Assembly: GCF_025966695.1 (NCBI RefSeq)
Contig: NZ_JAOEIY010000001.1
Location: forward strand, 630,474 to 694,473
Source of the DNA: Stutzerimonas sp. S1
GTDB taxonomy: Bacteria; Pseudomonadota; Gammaproteobacteria; Pseudomonadales; Pseudomonadaceae
Direction: 5' to 3'
DNA: 64,000 bases
Notes under the pieces: model-generated
Databases searched by the model: none
The model's input: the letters and a program-made list of their open reading frames with translations, nothing else
What the model was told of the DNA's origin: nothing
Shown: one piece after another, positions 42,496 through 52,758 of the stretch
How the letters are laid out: each line of letters begins with the position of its first letter
Position numbering within the stretch: the stretch's first letter is position 1
Made by a program: the position numbers and the translations under genes

Positions 42496-43295
42496 GTGGC
42501 GCCTGCCGACTGGCCGCACTGTGCCTGGGATTGCTCAGCCTGCTGAGCGGCCCGGTGCTGGCGAGCGAACCGCCAAGTGCCACGCCAGTCAACCATCGTC
42601 CCGCTCGCCTGAGCCTGATCATCGATGATCTCGGCCAGCATCCCGCGCGTGATCGCCGCGTTCTCGCGCTGCCCGGACCGGTAGCGCTCGCGATCCTCCC
42701 GGACACCCGCCACGCCGGTAGCCTCGCCGAGCAGGCCCATCGTGCGGGCAAGACCGTGCTGCTGCACCTACCCATGGCGCCTGCCGGCGGGCGGTTCGCC
42801 TGGCAACCGCATCTGCCCCATGCCGAACTCCAGCGTCGCCTGCAGGCCGCGCTACTGGCCGTGCCGCACGTCAGCGGGGTGAACAACCACATGGGCAGCA
42901 CAATGACCGAGCAGCCGCAGGCGATGACTCAGCTGATGCGCGATCTGCAACGGCGCCACCTGTTCTTCCTCGACAGCCGCACCAGCCCGAATACCGTCGC
43001 CGCCGCCAGCGCTCAGCGGGAAAACCTGGCGAGCCTGTCGCGCGATGTGTTTCTGGATGACGATGCCAGTCCGGCAGCGGTTGCCGAACGTTTCCAGGCC
43101 GCCATAGCACTGGCCCGCCGGCAGGGCTCGGCGGTCATCATCGGCCACCCCCATGACAGCACCCTGACCCTGCTCGAACGCGAACTGCCGCGCCTCGCAG
43201 CACGTGGCATCGAATGGATCGACCTCGGCCAGATGATCGCCATCCGCGGCAACCGCGCAATGGCCGCCCACGGCACGCAGGGAATTTATCGGTAG
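42492..43295 (+). CDS. yibQ: Divergent polysaccharide deacetylase family protein (YibQ)
   Basis: A 267-residue exported protein with a signal peptide (about 1-24) and a divergent polysaccharide deacetylase fold: RLSLIIDDLGQ (catalytic Asp region), VALAILPDTRHA, LLHLPMAPAGG, GVNNHMGS and IGHPHDSTLTLL. The YibQ family has unclear substrates and is usually next to envC and ctpA, suggesting a cell-wall role. The start overlaps the ctpA stop (ATGA), so the genes are coupled. Confidence 0.9.
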   Translation: MSGACRLAALCLGLLSLLSGPVLASEPPSATPVNHRPARLSLIIDDLGQHPARDRRVLALPGPVALAILPDTRHAGSLAEQAHRAGKTVLLHLPMAPAGGRFAWQPHLPHAELQRRLQAALLAVPHVSGVNNHMGSTMTEQPQAMTQLMRDLQRRHLFFLDSRTSPNTVAAASAQRENLASLSRDVFLDDDASPAAVAERFQAAIALARRQGSAVIIGHPHDSTLTLLERELPRLAARGIEWIDLGQMIAIRGNRAMAAHGTQGIYR

Positions 43296-43359
43296 GACCG
43301 CGCAACCCGGTGAATTGGGCGTGCCGCAACGCCGTCGTCCGTATAACCTAGCCGTGCAT

Positions 43360-43378
43360 CCGACCGCGGGGCGGTCGG
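43360..43378. terminator. GC-rich hairpin upstream of nfeD
   Basis: CCGACCGC/GCGGTCGG forms a perfect 8-bp stem around GGG between yibQ and the nfeD-like gene. No T run follows, so it may separate the transcripts only weakly. Confidence 0.5.
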
Positions 43379-43406
43379 CTGCAACACTTTATGTGCAGGG
43401 AACCGC

Positions 43407-43850
43407 ATGGATATTCAGTGGTGGTATTGGATCGTCGCGGGGGCTGTGCTGATTCTTATGGAATTGGTGGTGCCCTCGTTCTTCATTCTCTGGTTCGGCA
43501 TCGGCGCCCTGCTGGTTGCGCTGGCCATGTGGCTATTACCCGGGCTTTCGCTGACCGCGCAGATCGCGCTGTGGACAGCTGCCTCGCTGGTGATGGTGCT
43601 GCTGTGGTTCAAGGTATTCGCCGGCACCCGGCTGAAGACGCAGTCGGGCACCGCGCAGGGTGAAGTCATCGGCGAAGTGGGCCTGCTGGTCAGTGCGGTC
43701 GCACCCTTCCAGCATGGCAAGGTGCGCTTCCAGAAGCCGATCCTCGGCAGCGAGCAGTGGAACTGCATGGCCGATGAAGCGATTCCCGCCGGAGAGCGGG
43801 TGCGCATCCTCGCCTTCGAAGGCAACAGCGTGAAAGTCGCCAAGGCCTGA
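43407..43850 (+). CDS. NfeD family membrane protein
   Basis: A 147-residue protein with an N-terminal hydrophobic region (about 5-75, two or three TM helices) and a C-terminal OB-fold domain (about 85-147, GEVIGEVGLLVSAVAPFQHGKVRFQ, GERVRILAFEGNSVKV). This is the short NfeD architecture, which pairs with a stomatin-like protein. The stomatin gene begins 45 nt downstream. It probably assists the membrane microdomain protein. Confidence 0.92.
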   Translation: MDIQWWYWIVAGAVLILMELVVPSFFILWFGIGALLVALAMWLLPGLSLTAQIALWTAASLVMVLLWFKVFAGTRLKTQSGTAQGEVIGEVGLLVSAVAPFQHGKVRFQKPILGSEQWNCMADEAIPAGERVRILAFEGNSVKVAKA

Positions 43851-43895
43851 TGCCGGCGGCAAGCGGAACAACTCAATCAACAAGGAAGCTGTTTT

Positions 43896-44753
43896 ATGAC
43901 ACCCGGTCTAGTCATTGCGGTCGTAGTCGCGGCCATCATCCTCATCACCATTGCCAAGGGCGTGCGCCTGGTTCCGCAGGGCGACGAATGGATCGTCGAA
44001 CGCCTCGGTCGCTATCAGCGCACGCTGATTCCCGGCCTCAACATCCTGGTGCCGTACATGGACAACGTCGCCTACAAGCTGGTGACCAAGGACCAGATCC
44101 TCGACATCGAGCAGCAGGAAGTCATCACCAAGGACAATGCGGTGATCCTGACCAACGCGCTGTGCTTCGTCAAAGTGACCGACCCGGTGAAGGCGGTGTA
44201 CGGCGTCACCGATTACAAATCGGCAATCTCCAACCTGACCAAGACCACCCTGCGGCAGATCATCGGCGAGATGGAGCTGGACGAAGCGCTGTCCTCGCGC
44301 GACGTCATCAAGGCCAAGCTGCGCGACAGCATGGCCGAGCAGGCGGGTGACTGGGGCCTGACGGTGAAGGGCATCGAGATTCAGGACATCTCGCCGTCCG
44401 AGTCCATGCAGCGTGCGATGGAGATGCAGGCTGCGGCTGAGCGCGAGCGCAAGGCGACTGTCACCCGTGCCGAAGGCGCCAAGCAGGCGGCAATTCTCGA
44501 AGCCGAGGCCCGCCTTGAGTCGGCCAAGCGCGACGCGTCGGCCCAGGTGGAACTGGCTACCGCCTCAGCCACCGCAATCAAACTGGTGGCAGAAAGCATC
44601 GGCACCGACAGCGGCCCGATGATGTACCTGCTCGGCGAGAAGTACATCACCTCGCTGGAGAACCTCGCCGGCAGCGGCAACGCCAAGATGGTCGTGCTCC
44701 CGGCCGACCTGCAATCGACCCTGGGCGGGCTGCTGGGCAAGGCCAAGCTGTAA
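43896..44753 (+). CDS. qmcA: SPFH/stomatin-like protein (QmcA family)
   Basis: A 285-residue protein with an N-terminal membrane segment (about 1-22), an SPFH/band-7 domain (RLVPQGDEWIVERLGRYQRTLIPGLNILVPYMDNVAYK) and a C-terminal coiled coil (ERERKATVTRAEGAKQAAILEAEARLESAKRD). Such proteins form oligomeric membrane scaffolds that modulate proteases and transport. It follows nfeD, its usual partner. A strong hairpin terminator follows the stop. Confidence 0.92.
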   Translation: MTPGLVIAVVVAAIILITIAKGVRLVPQGDEWIVERLGRYQRTLIPGLNILVPYMDNVAYKLVTKDQILDIEQQEVITKDNAVILTNALCFVKVTDPVKAVYGVTDYKSAISNLTKTTLRQIIGEMELDEALSSRDVIKAKLRDSMAEQAGDWGLTVKGIEIQDISPSESMQRAMEMQAAAERERKATVTRAEGAKQAAILEAEARLESAKRDASAQVELATASATAIKLVAESIGTDSGPMMYLLGEKYITSLENLAGSGNAKMVVLPADLQSTLGGLLGKAKL

Positions 44754-44758
44754 CCACT

Positions 44759-44777
44759 GGGGCGCCCTCGGCGCCCC
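44759..44777. terminator. Bidirectional terminator between stomatin and binding-protein genes
   Basis: GGGGCGCC/GGCGCCCC is a perfect 8-bp stem with loop CTC between convergent genes ending at 44753 and 44784. Confidence 0.75.
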
Positions 44778-44783
44778 GATTCA

Positions 44784-45530
44784 TTACTGCAGGTAACGCG
44801 CGTTGATCGCCTCGACTACGCCTTCCGCGCGCATCTGATCCAGCGCCCGCTGCAACTGCTGCACCGTCTGGTCATCGACCTGCTTATTCAGCGCCAGATA
44901 GAGCTCGGCACTGTCGAAGCGCAGCACGCGCTTGAGCCCAGTCACACCATCCTGGCGCGCCAGATAACGGCCGGCGGGATCGCCGGTGGCCCAGAGGTCG
45001 ATCTTGCCATCGAGCAGCTTCTTCACGTTCTCCTGATCACGCAACGCAAGCTGAGGTTGCAGGCCCTGGCCTTGCAGATGCTCGGCGATGGCATCGCCCT
45101 TGTAGGCACCGACGCTGTACTGCCGCGCCTGATCCAAACTGCTCAGGCTGATCGTGCTGTCGCCACGGGCCAGCAGTACCCAGTCGTCCGGGCCGATGGG
45201 GCCGACCCACTTGAACAGTTCTTCACGCTCAGGCAGCCGCGCCGTGACGAAGACCCCATAGTTCGGCTGCTCCAGCGCCATCCCGTAGATGCGCTCCCAG
45301 GGGAAGCGCAGCGTCAGGGTGTAGTCGACACCGGCACGCTTGAACATCTCGCGCACGATGTCCGCGGCAATGCCGGTGATGTGCTCGTCGCGGGCGAAGT
45401 TCTTGCCATCGTCCGCCATGTTGTAGGGCGGGAAGTTCTCGGTCAGCAGGTCGATCTTCGCCGGCGCCTGGGCATGGGCCAGCGCGGCGCCGAGCACGAA
45501 TGCCGCAGCGGCGATGGAAATTTTCAACAT
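44784..45530 (-). CDS. Periplasmic amino-acid-type solute-binding protein (SBP_bac_3 fold)
   Basis: A 248-residue protein with a signal peptide (about 1-21, ending GAALAHAQ) and a type-II periplasmic binding fold: IDLLTENFPPYNM, GIAADIVREMFKRAGV, RFPWERIYGMAL and ALRDQENVKKLLDGKIDLWATGDPAG. The start at 45530 has AGGA about 8 nt upstream. It has no adjacent transporter membrane genes, so it may serve a distant permease or act as a sensor. The ligand is unknown. The his operon lies upstream on the same strand. Confidence 0.86.
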   Translation of the reverse strand: MLKISIAAAAFVLGAALAHAQAPAKIDLLTENFPPYNMADDGKNFARDEHITGIAADIVREMFKRAGVDYTLTLRFPWERIYGMALEQPNYGVFVTARLPEREELFKWVGPIGPDDWVLLARGDSTISLSSLDQARQYSVGAYKGDAIAEHLQGQGLQPQLALRDQENVKKLLDGKIDLWATGDPAGRYLARQDGVTGLKRVLRFDSAELYLALNKQVDDQTVQQLQRALDQMRAEGVVEAINARYLQ

Positions 45531-45618
45531 TACTGAGTCCTCTTGAGTGCTGATCCGCAAGTCCGGCGGACGTGTCCATGTATCGAGAGCGAAGCCCTTC
45601 GCTCAACCAGCTGCACGA

Positions 45619-46389
<771 letters not shown>

Positions 46390-46403
46390 GGTCGATCTCT
46401 CTC

Positions 46404-46481
46404 GTAGGGTGGTCAGCCGCGCAGCGTTGTCCACCGGGTCACCGAATGCATGGTGGACAAGCGCAGCGTTGTCCACCCTAC
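46404..46481. repeat. Inverted REP pair (BIME-like) between hisA and hisF
   Basis: GTAGGGTGG (46404-46412) on the plus strand and CCACCCTAC (46473-46481) at the other end form an inverted pair with GTAG heads pointing outward. Each half contains its own hairpin: GGTGG with CCACC on the left, and GGTGGACAA with TTGTCCACC (46452-46477) on the right; the motif GCGCAGCGTTGTCCACC occurs in both. The head matches the copies at 8.57 and 20.8 kb. Confidence 0.65.
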
Positions 46482-46484
46482 GGC

Positions 46485-47228
46485 TTATTCGTCCTTGGTC
46501 TTCAGGTCGCAGAGCGCCTGCGCCTCGGCGACATCCAGCGTGCCTTCGTAGATGGCGCGGCCGGTGATGGCGCCGATGATGCCGGGCGTGTTGGTATCGA
46601 GCAGCTTCTGGATGTCGCCGAGGTTGTGGATGCCACCGGAAGCGATCACCGGGATGCGACTGGCGTTGGCCAGGGCCACGGTGGCTTCGACGTTGCAGCC
46701 CTGCATCATGCCGTCCTTGGCAATGTCGGTATAGACGATCGCCGAGACGCCATCAGCCTCGAAGCGGCGGGCCAGATCGACTGCCTGCACGCTGGAGACT
46801 TCCGCCCAGCCATCGGTGGCGACGAAGCCATCCTTCGCATCCAGACCGACGATGACCTTGCCCGGAAAGGCGCGGCAGGCCTCGCCGACGAACTCCGGCT
46901 GCTTGACCGCCTTGGTGCCGATGATCACGTAGCTGACGCCGGCGCGCACGTAATGCTCGATGGTTTCGAGCGAGCGGATGCCGCCACCGATCTGGATCGG
47001 CAGGTTCGGATAGCGCTTGGCGATGGCGGTGACCACCTCGCCGTTGACCGGCTGGCCCTCGAAGGCGCCGTTGAGGTCGACCAGGTGCAGACGACGGCAC
47101 CCGGCCTCGACCCACTTGGCGGCCATGGCCACCGGGTCATCGGAGAACACCGTGGCGTCGTCCATCAGGCCTTGGCGCAGACGCACGCAGGCGCCGTCTT
47201 TCAGATCGATTGCGGGAATAATCAGCAT
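46485..47228 (-). CDS. hisA: Phosphoribosylformimino-5-aminoimidazole carboxamide ribotide isomerase
   Basis: A 247-residue TIM-barrel isomerase. Motifs: [18 protein letters not shown] (catalytic Asp), [34 protein letters not shown] (second Asp) and [12 protein letters not shown]. It supplies the substrate of HisHF. The gene lies between the DUF2164 gene and hisF in the minus-strand his cluster. Confidence 0.96.
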   Translation of the reverse strand: MLIIPAIDLKDGACVRLRQGLMDDATVFSDDPVAMAAKWVEAGCRRLHLVDLNGAFEGQPVNGEVVTAIAKRYPNLPIQIGGGIRSLETIEHYVRAGVSYVIIGTKAVKQPEFVGEACRAFPGKVIVGLDAKDGFVATDGWAEVSSVQAVDLARRFEADGVSAIVYTDIAKDGMMQGCNVEATVALANASRIPVIASGGIHNLGDIQKLLDTNTPGIIGAITGRAIYEGTLDVAEAQALCDLKTKDE

Positions 47229-47264
47229 GGCTCGAACCTGTTCAAATCCAGTGTCGGTTAAGGG

Positions 47265-47525
47265 TCAGCTCTTCTCGAGCGCCCACAAGTCGCTTTCGAT
47301 GCTCTCGAACCTGTCTTTCAGGTGCGCCTGCACATCGAAGATCGCCTTGTTGTAGTAGTGCGGAGCGATTTCCCGGGCAAACAGATCGAGGATTTCCTGC
47401 ACCTCAAAGGAGCCCAGCTCCAGCTCGAAGCGTTCAGCGAGAAATGCCTTGAGGATCCGTTGCGCCACCTGCTCCTGCGCACTGTCCAGCGCGAGGATCG
47501 GTGGCTTGCCCTTGGCCCGGCTCAT
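47265..47525 (-). CDS. DUF2164 family protein within the his operon
   Basis: An 86-residue protein of the DUF2164 family (PPILALDSAQEQVAQRILKAFLAERFELELGSFEVQEILDLFAREIAPHYYNKAIFDVQ pattern, ending in a WALEKS tail). Its start overlaps the hisH stop (TAATG). It is small, acidic and predicted helical. No function is established for the family; lying between hisH and hisA suggests co-expression with histidine synthesis. Confidence 0.82.
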   Translation of the reverse strand: MSRAKGKPPILALDSAQEQVAQRILKAFLAERFELELGSFEVQEILDLFAREIAPHYYNKAIFDVQAHLKDRFESIESDLWALEKS

Positions 47526-48163
47526 TACCAGCGGCCATCCCAGGCGGCAAAGTTCTGCAGCAGCTGCAGGCCGTGGGTGTGGCTCTTCTCCGGGTGGAAC
47601 TGCACGGCGAAGCGCGAGCCGTCGGCCAGCGCCGCGGCGAAGTCCTTGCCGTAGTGACCGCGACCGACCACCTGACGCGGGTTGCCGGCCTCGATGTAGT
47701 AGCTGTGCACGAAATAGAAGCGGCCATTGTCCGGAATGTTGTGCCAGAGCGGATGGTCCACCGCCTGCTTGACCTCGTTCCAGCCCATGTGCGGCACCTT
47801 CAGGTGCTCACCGTCCTCGTGCAAATCCTTGCCGAAAAAGCGCACCTGGCCGGGGAACAGGCCGATGCAGTCGACGCCGTCGTTCTCCTCACTGCGCTCC
47901 ATCAAGGCCTGCATGCCGACGCAGATGCCGAGGAACGGGCGGTCCTGGCTGACTTCGCGGACCAGCTCGTCGAAGCCCAGCCGGCGGATCTCGGCCATGC
48001 AGTCGCGAATCGCGCCGACGCCGGGAAACACCACACGGTCGGCCTCACGGATGACCTGCGCATCACTGGTGATCAGCACGCGGCCGGCGCCGACATGCTC
48101 CAGCGCCTTGGCCACCGAATGCAGGTTGCCCATGCCGTAGTCGATGACGGCAACGGTCTGCAT
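47525..48163 (-). CDS. hisH: Imidazole glycerol phosphate synthase glutaminase subunit
   Basis: A 212-residue class-I glutamine amidotransferase. It starts [19 protein letters not shown], with the nucleophile cysteine in [13 protein letters not shown] and the His-Glu pair in [16 protein letters not shown]. It provides ammonia to HisF. The start overlaps the hisB stop by one base (TAATG); the stop overlaps the DUF2164 start. Confidence 0.96.
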   Translation of the reverse strand: MQTVAVIDYGMGNLHSVAKALEHVGAGRVLITSDAQVIREADRVVFPGVGAIRDCMAEIRRLGFDELVREVSQDRPFLGICVGMQALMERSEENDGVDCIGLFPGQVRFFGKDLHEDGEHLKVPHMGWNEVKQAVDHPLWHNIPDNGRFYFVHSYYIEAGNPRQVVGRGHYGKDFAAALADGSRFAVQFHPEKSHTHGLQLLQNFAAWDGRW

Positions 48164-48756
48164 TACAGGCACCCCTTGGTCGACGGCATCTGCCCGGCCA
48201 TGCGCGGATCGAGTTCGATGGCCATGCGCAGCGCGCGGCCGAAGGCCTTGAACACCGTCTCGATCTGGTGGTGGGTGTTGGTGCCACGCAGGTTGTCGAT
48301 GTGCAGGGTGACCAGGGCATGGTTGACGAAGCCCTGGAAGAATTCCTGGAACAGGTCGACGTCGAACTTGCCGACCACCGCGCGGGTGTAGGGCACGTTC
48401 ATGGTCAGCCCCGGGCGCCCGGAGAAATCGATCACCACGCGCGACAGTGCTTCGTCCAGCGGCACGTAGGAATGCCCGTAGCGGGTCATGCCCTTCTTGT
48501 CGCCGATGGCCTTGGCGAAGGCCTGGCCGAGGGTGATGCCGACATCCTCGACGGTGTGGTGGTCATCGATGTGCAGGTCACCGTTGCATTCGATATCCAG
48601 GTCGATCAGCCCGTGACGGGCGATCTGATCGAGCATGTGCTCGAGAAAAGGCACACCGATGGCGAAACGCGCCTTGCCGGTGCCATCCAGATTGATGGTG
48701 ACCTTGACCTGGGTTTCCAGGGTGTTGCGCTCTACGCATGCCGTACGTTCGGACAT
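48163..48756 (-). CDS. hisB: Imidazoleglycerol-phosphate dehydratase
   Basis: A 197-residue monofunctional dehydratase. It has the metal-binding segments [35 protein letters not shown] and [20 protein letters not shown]. It catalyses the seventh step of histidine synthesis. The ATG at 48756 gives [19 protein letters not shown], the family start. It is first in this his cluster (hisB-hisH-DUF2164-hisA-hisF). Confidence 0.95.
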   Translation of the reverse strand: MSERTACVERNTLETQVKVTINLDGTGKARFAIGVPFLEHMLDQIARHGLIDLDIECNGDLHIDDHHTVEDVGITLGQAFAKAIGDKKGMTRYGHSYVPLDEALSRVVIDFSGRPGLTMNVPYTRAVVGKFDVDLFQEFFQGFVNHALVTLHIDNLRGTNTHHQIETVFKAFGRALRMAIELDPRMAGQMPSTKGCL

Positions 48757-48926
48757 CGACAGCTCCGCTGATCGTGGGGCGAAAAAGGGCCACATTATAG
48801 GCGCAAAGCCCGTGCCGGGGATACGCACGCGGCGGCCCGAGCCCGCGCCGCGCCGGCCGCCGTGCGACCCAGCGCCTTCGGCGGTATGCTTTGCGCCATC
48901 TCCGCCCAGCCGCCCGCAAGGTCAAC

Positions 48927-49325
48927 ATGCCCGTCTACGTCGAAACCGTCACCCAAGCCAGCCAGCAGGACCGTACCGATCTGGCGAAAATCTACGCCGA
49001 TGCCCCCGCCTGGCTGCTGGCCCCCTATGCCAGCGCCGAGGCGCTAATCGAGGCCGGGCTGGCCGACGGCAGCCTGATCGCCGGTCGTTTCAACGACCGC
49101 CTGCTCGGCGCCGCGCTGCTGCGCCGAGACGAGCAGACCTGGCGGCTCTCGCACCTGTGCGTGCGCAAGCTGACCCGCAAGCGCGGCGTCGGTCGTCGCC
49201 TGCTGGAAGAGGCCCAGCGCCTGGCCAGCGAGGCCGGCAAGCCGCTGCATCTGGCCGCACCGGACGGGCACCTGGAAGCCAGCGCCCTCGCCGCGCGGGC
49301 GCACCTGCCCCTGGACCCGCTCTGA
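48927..49325 (+). CDS. PanZ/PanM-like GNAT-fold acetyl-CoA sensor
   Basis: A 132-residue GNAT-fold protein. The sequence resembles E. coli PanZ: QDRTDLAKIY, AGRFNDRLLGAALL and VRKLTRKRGVGRRLLEEAQR. In enterics PanZ binds acetyl-CoA and triggers maturation of aspartate decarboxylase PanD. Whether it does so here is not shown by sequence. The ATG at 48927 gives the conserved short N-terminus. It is divergent from hisB and upstream of asmA. Confidence 0.75.
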   Translation: MPVYVETVTQASQQDRTDLAKIYADAPAWLLAPYASAEALIEAGLADGSLIAGRFNDRLLGAALLRRDEQTWRLSHLCVRKLTRKRGVGRRLLEEAQRLASEAGKPLHLAAPDGHLEASALAARAHLPLDPL

Positions 49326-49456
49326 ACCAGCGACGCGCGCTACCTGCGGAACCCGCACCCGCCCTGCCACTCCAAAGCCGACCGCCCGCCGAACAACGGG
49401 CTGGCACAGGGCTATACTTCGCTCCTTCCAGAACGCTCTAACACAAGGACTCGTCC

Positions 49457-51694
49457 ATGAAATCGCTCGGCAAAATCCTGGGCTTGGTCATTCTCGGGCT
49501 GTTGCTGATCATCGTGGCCCTCGGCTTCGCCCTGACCCACCTGTTCGATCCCAACGACTACAAGGACGAGATCCGCGAACTGGCGCGCAACAAGGCCGGC
49601 CTGGAGCTCGCGATCAATGGCGATATCGGCTGGAGCCTGTTCCCCTGGCTCGGCCTGGAACTGCACGAAACCACGCTGGCCAGCACGCAGACGCCCGAGC
49701 AGCCCTTCGCCGATCTGCGCATGCTCGGCCTTTCGGTGCGGGTGATGCCGCTGTTGAGCCGTGAAGTGCAGATGAGCGACATCACCGTCAACGGCCTCAA
49801 CCTGACCCTGAGCCGCGACGAGCAAGGTCGCGGCAACTGGGAGGGCATTGGCGAACCACCACGCCTGGCAACCGGCGAGCAGCCGCCAATGCCCGCCGAG
49901 GCGCCCGCCGAACCCGCCGACGCCGCACCAGCCGACGCCGCACCAGCCGCAGGCGGCAAACCGCTCAAGCTGGATATCGACAGCCTCACCGTCAGCGATG
50001 CACGGGTCACCTACCACGATGCCACGACCGGCCAGCAATACAGCGCCGAGGGCATCGAACTGAGTACCGGCGCCATTCGCGAAGGCACCGCCATCCCGGT
50101 CAAGCTCAATGCCTTTTTCGGCAGCAACAAGCCGGTGATGCGCGCGCGCACCGAACTGCAGGGCTCACTGCGCTTCGACAACAAGCTAAAACGCTACCAG
50201 TTCGAGGATCTGCGCCTGGCCGGCGAAGCCTCGGGCGAACCGCTCAACGGCAAGACGCTGACCTTCAGCGCCCAGGGCCAGCTGCTGGTCGATCGCGCGG
50301 CGCAGGTCGCCGAATGGAACGGCCTCAAGCTCACCGCCAACGAACTGCGCGGGCTCGGCGAGCTCAAGATCCGCGATCTGGAAAGCCAACCCAAGCTCAG
50401 CGGCGCGCTGTCCGTGGCGCAGTTCAACCTCCGCCAACTGCTCGAAGGCCTCGGCCAGCAACTGCCCGCCATGGCCGACGCCAGCGCCCTGAGCAAGGTT
50501 GAACTGGTGACGCGGCTGGCCGGCAGCCAGACCAGCCTCACCCTCGAGGAGGCGACGCTGAAGCTGGACGACAGCACTTTCACCGGCGAGATCGCTATCA
50601 GTGACTTCGCGCGCCAGGCGCTGCGGCTCAACCTCAAGGGCGACCGCCTCGACCTGGATCGCTACCTGCCACCGGCAGCCAAGGAAACGCCGGAAAGCGC
50701 GGCACGCCAAAGCGAAGTCAAAACGACCGAAGCGACGGCCGTCGGCAGTGGCACCACACCGCTACCGGACAAACCGACCCAGCAGGCCTGGAGCTCGGAG
50801 AAGATGCTGCCGCTCGAGCAGCTGCGCAGCCTCGACGCCAATCTGAACCTCGCCGTCGGCAACCTCACCGTGCGCAAGCTGCCGCTGGAAAACTTCGTGC
50901 TGAAGGCGCGCAGTCAGGGCGGCCTGCTCACCCTGCAGGAACTGCGTAGCAATCTTTATGGCGGTGGACTGGAGGCCGCGGCCAGCCTCGATGTACGCCC
51001 ACCCACTCCCCTGCTGAGCGTTCAGAAGCGATTCAACCGCATTCCCGTCGAACGCCTGCTGGAAAGCCAGGGCGAAAAAGTCACCCTTAAAGGCCTGCTC
51101 AATCTCGACGCCGACCTGCGCACCCAGGGCAACAGCCAGAAGGACTGGGTCGACCACCTCGGCGGCACCATCGGCTTCATCGTCGACAACGGTGTGCTGG
51201 TCGACGCCAATCTCGAGCAGCAGCTCTGCCGCGCAATCGCCACCCTCAACCGCAAGGTGCTGACCAGCGAGCCGCGCAGCAAGGACACCCCGTTCCGCGA
51301 ACTCAAGGGCAACCTGACCCTGCGTGACGGCGTGGCCAGCAACCCCGATCTCAAGGCCAGCATTCCCGGCCTGACGGTCAACGGCAATGGCGACGTCGAT
51401 CTGCGCGTACTGGGCATGGACTACCGCGTCGGCATCCTCATCGAAGGCGACATGGGCGCGATGCCCGACCCGGCCTGCCAGGTCAACGAACGCTACGTCG
51501 GCATCGAATGGCCGCTGCGCTGCCGCGGCCCGCTGGAGCTGGGCGCCAAGGCCTGCCGCTTCGACAAGGACGCCCTCGGCAAGGTCGCGGGCAAGCTAGC
51601 GGGCGAAAAGCTCAGCGAGAAGCTCGAAGAGAAGCTCGGCGACAAGGTCAGCCCGGAACTCAAGGACGCGCTCAAGGGCCTGTTCAAGCGATGA
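49457..51694 (+). CDS. asmA: AsmA family outer-membrane assembly protein
   Basis: A 745-residue protein with one N-terminal TM anchor (about 5-26, ILGLVILGLLLIIVALGFALT) and a long periplasmic part. The AsmA signature is seen as FDPNDYKDEIRELARNKAGLELAINGDIGWSLFPWLGLEL at the start and a C-terminal AsmA_2 region (LNLDADLRTQGNSQKDWVDHLGGTIGF, LLDANLEQQL-type). An alanine/proline linker lies at about 140-175. Such proteins bridge membranes and move phospholipid. The stop overlaps mutY (ATGA). Confidence 0.92.
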   Translation: MKSLGKILGLVILGLLLIIVALGFALTHLFDPNDYKDEIRELARNKAGLELAINGDIGWSLFPWLGLELHETTLASTQTPEQPFADLRMLGLSVRVMPLLSREVQMSDITVNGLNLTLSRDEQGRGNWEGIGEPPRLATGEQPPMPAEAPAEPADAAPADAAPAAGGKPLKLDIDSLTVSDARVTYHDATTGQQYSAEGIELSTGAIREGTAIPVKLNAFFGSNKPVMRARTELQGSLRFDNKLKRYQFEDLRLAGEASGEPLNGKTLTFSAQGQLLVDRAAQVAEWNGLKLTANELRGLGELKIRDLESQPKLSGALSVAQFNLRQLLEGLGQQLPAMADASALSKVELVTRLAGSQTSLTLEEATLKLDDSTFTGEIAISDFARQALRLNLKGDRLDLDRYLPPAAKETPESAARQSEVKTTEATAVGSGTTPLPDKPTQQAWSSEKMLPLEQLRSLDANLNLAVGNLTVRKLPLENFVLKARSQGGLLTLQELRSNLYGGGLEAAASLDVRPPTPLLSVQKRFNRIPVERLLESQGEKVTLKGLLNLDADLRTQGNSQKDWVDHLGGTIGFIVDNGVLVDANLEQQLCRAIATLNRKVLTSEPRSKDTPFRELKGNLTLRDGVASNPDLKASIPGLTVNGNGDVDLRVLGMDYRVGILIEGDMGAMPDPACQVNERYVGIEWPLRCRGPLELGAKACRFDKDALGKVAGKLAGEKLSEKLEEKLGDKVSPELKDALKGLFKR

Positions 51695-52758
51695 GTCCCG
51701 AGCAGTTCGGCGCGGCGGTCCTCGACTGGTACGACCGCCACGGCCGCAAAGATCTGCCCTGGCAGCAGGACATCACCCCGTACCGGGTGTGGGTGTCGGA
51801 GATCATGCTGCAGCAGACCCAGGTCAGCACCGTGCTCCGCTACTTCGACCGCTTCATGGCGGCGCTGCCTACCGTCGAGGCGCTCGCCGCCGCCGAGGAA
51901 GACGAAGTGCTGCACCTGTGGACCGGGCTCGGCTACTACAGCCGCGCACGCAATCTGCACAAGACCGCAAAACTCATCGTTGCCGAACATGGCGGCGTCT
52001 TTCCGAAAGACGTCGACCGGCTCGCCGAACTTCCAGGAATCGGTCGCTCCACGGCAGGCGCCATCGCCAGCATCAGCATGGGGCTGCGCGCGCCGATCCT
52101 CGACGGCAACGTCAAGCGCGTGCTGGCCCGCTATGTCGCCCAGGATGGCTATCCGGGCGAACCGAAGGTAGCCCGCCAGCTGTGGGAGGCGGCCGAGCGC
52201 TTCACGCCGCAGCAGCGGGTAAACCATTACACCCAGGCGATGATGGATCTGGGCGCCACCCTCTGCACCCGCAGCCGGCCGAGCTGCCTGCTCTGCCCGC
52301 TCAAGGACGGCTGCCGTGCCCATCTGCTGGGCCGTGAAACCGACTTCCCGGTGCCCAAGCCGCGCAAGGCGCTGCCGCAAAAACGCACGCTAATGCCGCT
52401 GCTGGCCAATCGCGAAGGCGCCATTTTGCTTTATCGACGTCCGTCAACCGGCCTCTGGGGCGGACTCTGGAGCCTGCCGGAGCTGGACGACCTTGAGGCC
52501 CTCGACCCGCTGGCGGAGCGTCATGCGCTGCAACTGGAAGAGCGCCGCGAGCTGCCAGGGCTGACCCACACCTTCAGCCACTTCCAGCTGGCCATCGAGC
52601 CCTGGCTGATCAAAGTCAAGTCCGCGCCCGACGCCGTGGCCGAGGCCGACTGGCTCTGGTATAACCTCGCCACCCCGCCGCGTCTCGGCCTTGCCGCGCC
52701 GGTAAAGACACTGCTCAAGCGCGCCGCCGCTGAATTGCATGCAGGAGAAGACCAATGA
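51691..52758 (+). CDS. mutY: A/G-specific adenine glycosylase MutY
   Basis: A 355-residue base-excision repair enzyme. Catalytic E37 ([10 protein letters not shown]), the HhH motif [14 protein letters not shown] (about 114-127) and catalytic D138 ([12 protein letters not shown]) are present, followed by the iron-sulfur cluster CX6CX2CX5C ([17 protein letters not shown]). A NUDIX-like C-terminal domain (about 235-355) recognises 8-oxoG. It removes A opposite 8-oxoG. The start overlaps asmA; yggX begins 4 nt inside its end (ATGA). Confidence 0.96.
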   Translation: MSPEQFGAAVLDWYDRHGRKDLPWQQDITPYRVWVSEIMLQQTQVSTVLRYFDRFMAALPTVEALAAAEEDEVLHLWTGLGYYSRARNLHKTAKLIVAEHGGVFPKDVDRLAELPGIGRSTAGAIASISMGLRAPILDGNVKRVLARYVAQDGYPGEPKVARQLWEAAERFTPQQRVNHYTQAMMDLGATLCTRSRPSCLLCPLKDGCRAHLLGRETDFPVPKPRKALPQKRTLMPLLANREGAILLYRRPSTGLWGGLWSLPELDDLEALDPLAERHALQLEERRELPGLTHTFSHFQLAIEPWLIKVKSAPDAVAEADWLWYNLATPPRLGLAAPVKTLLKRAAAELHAGEDQ

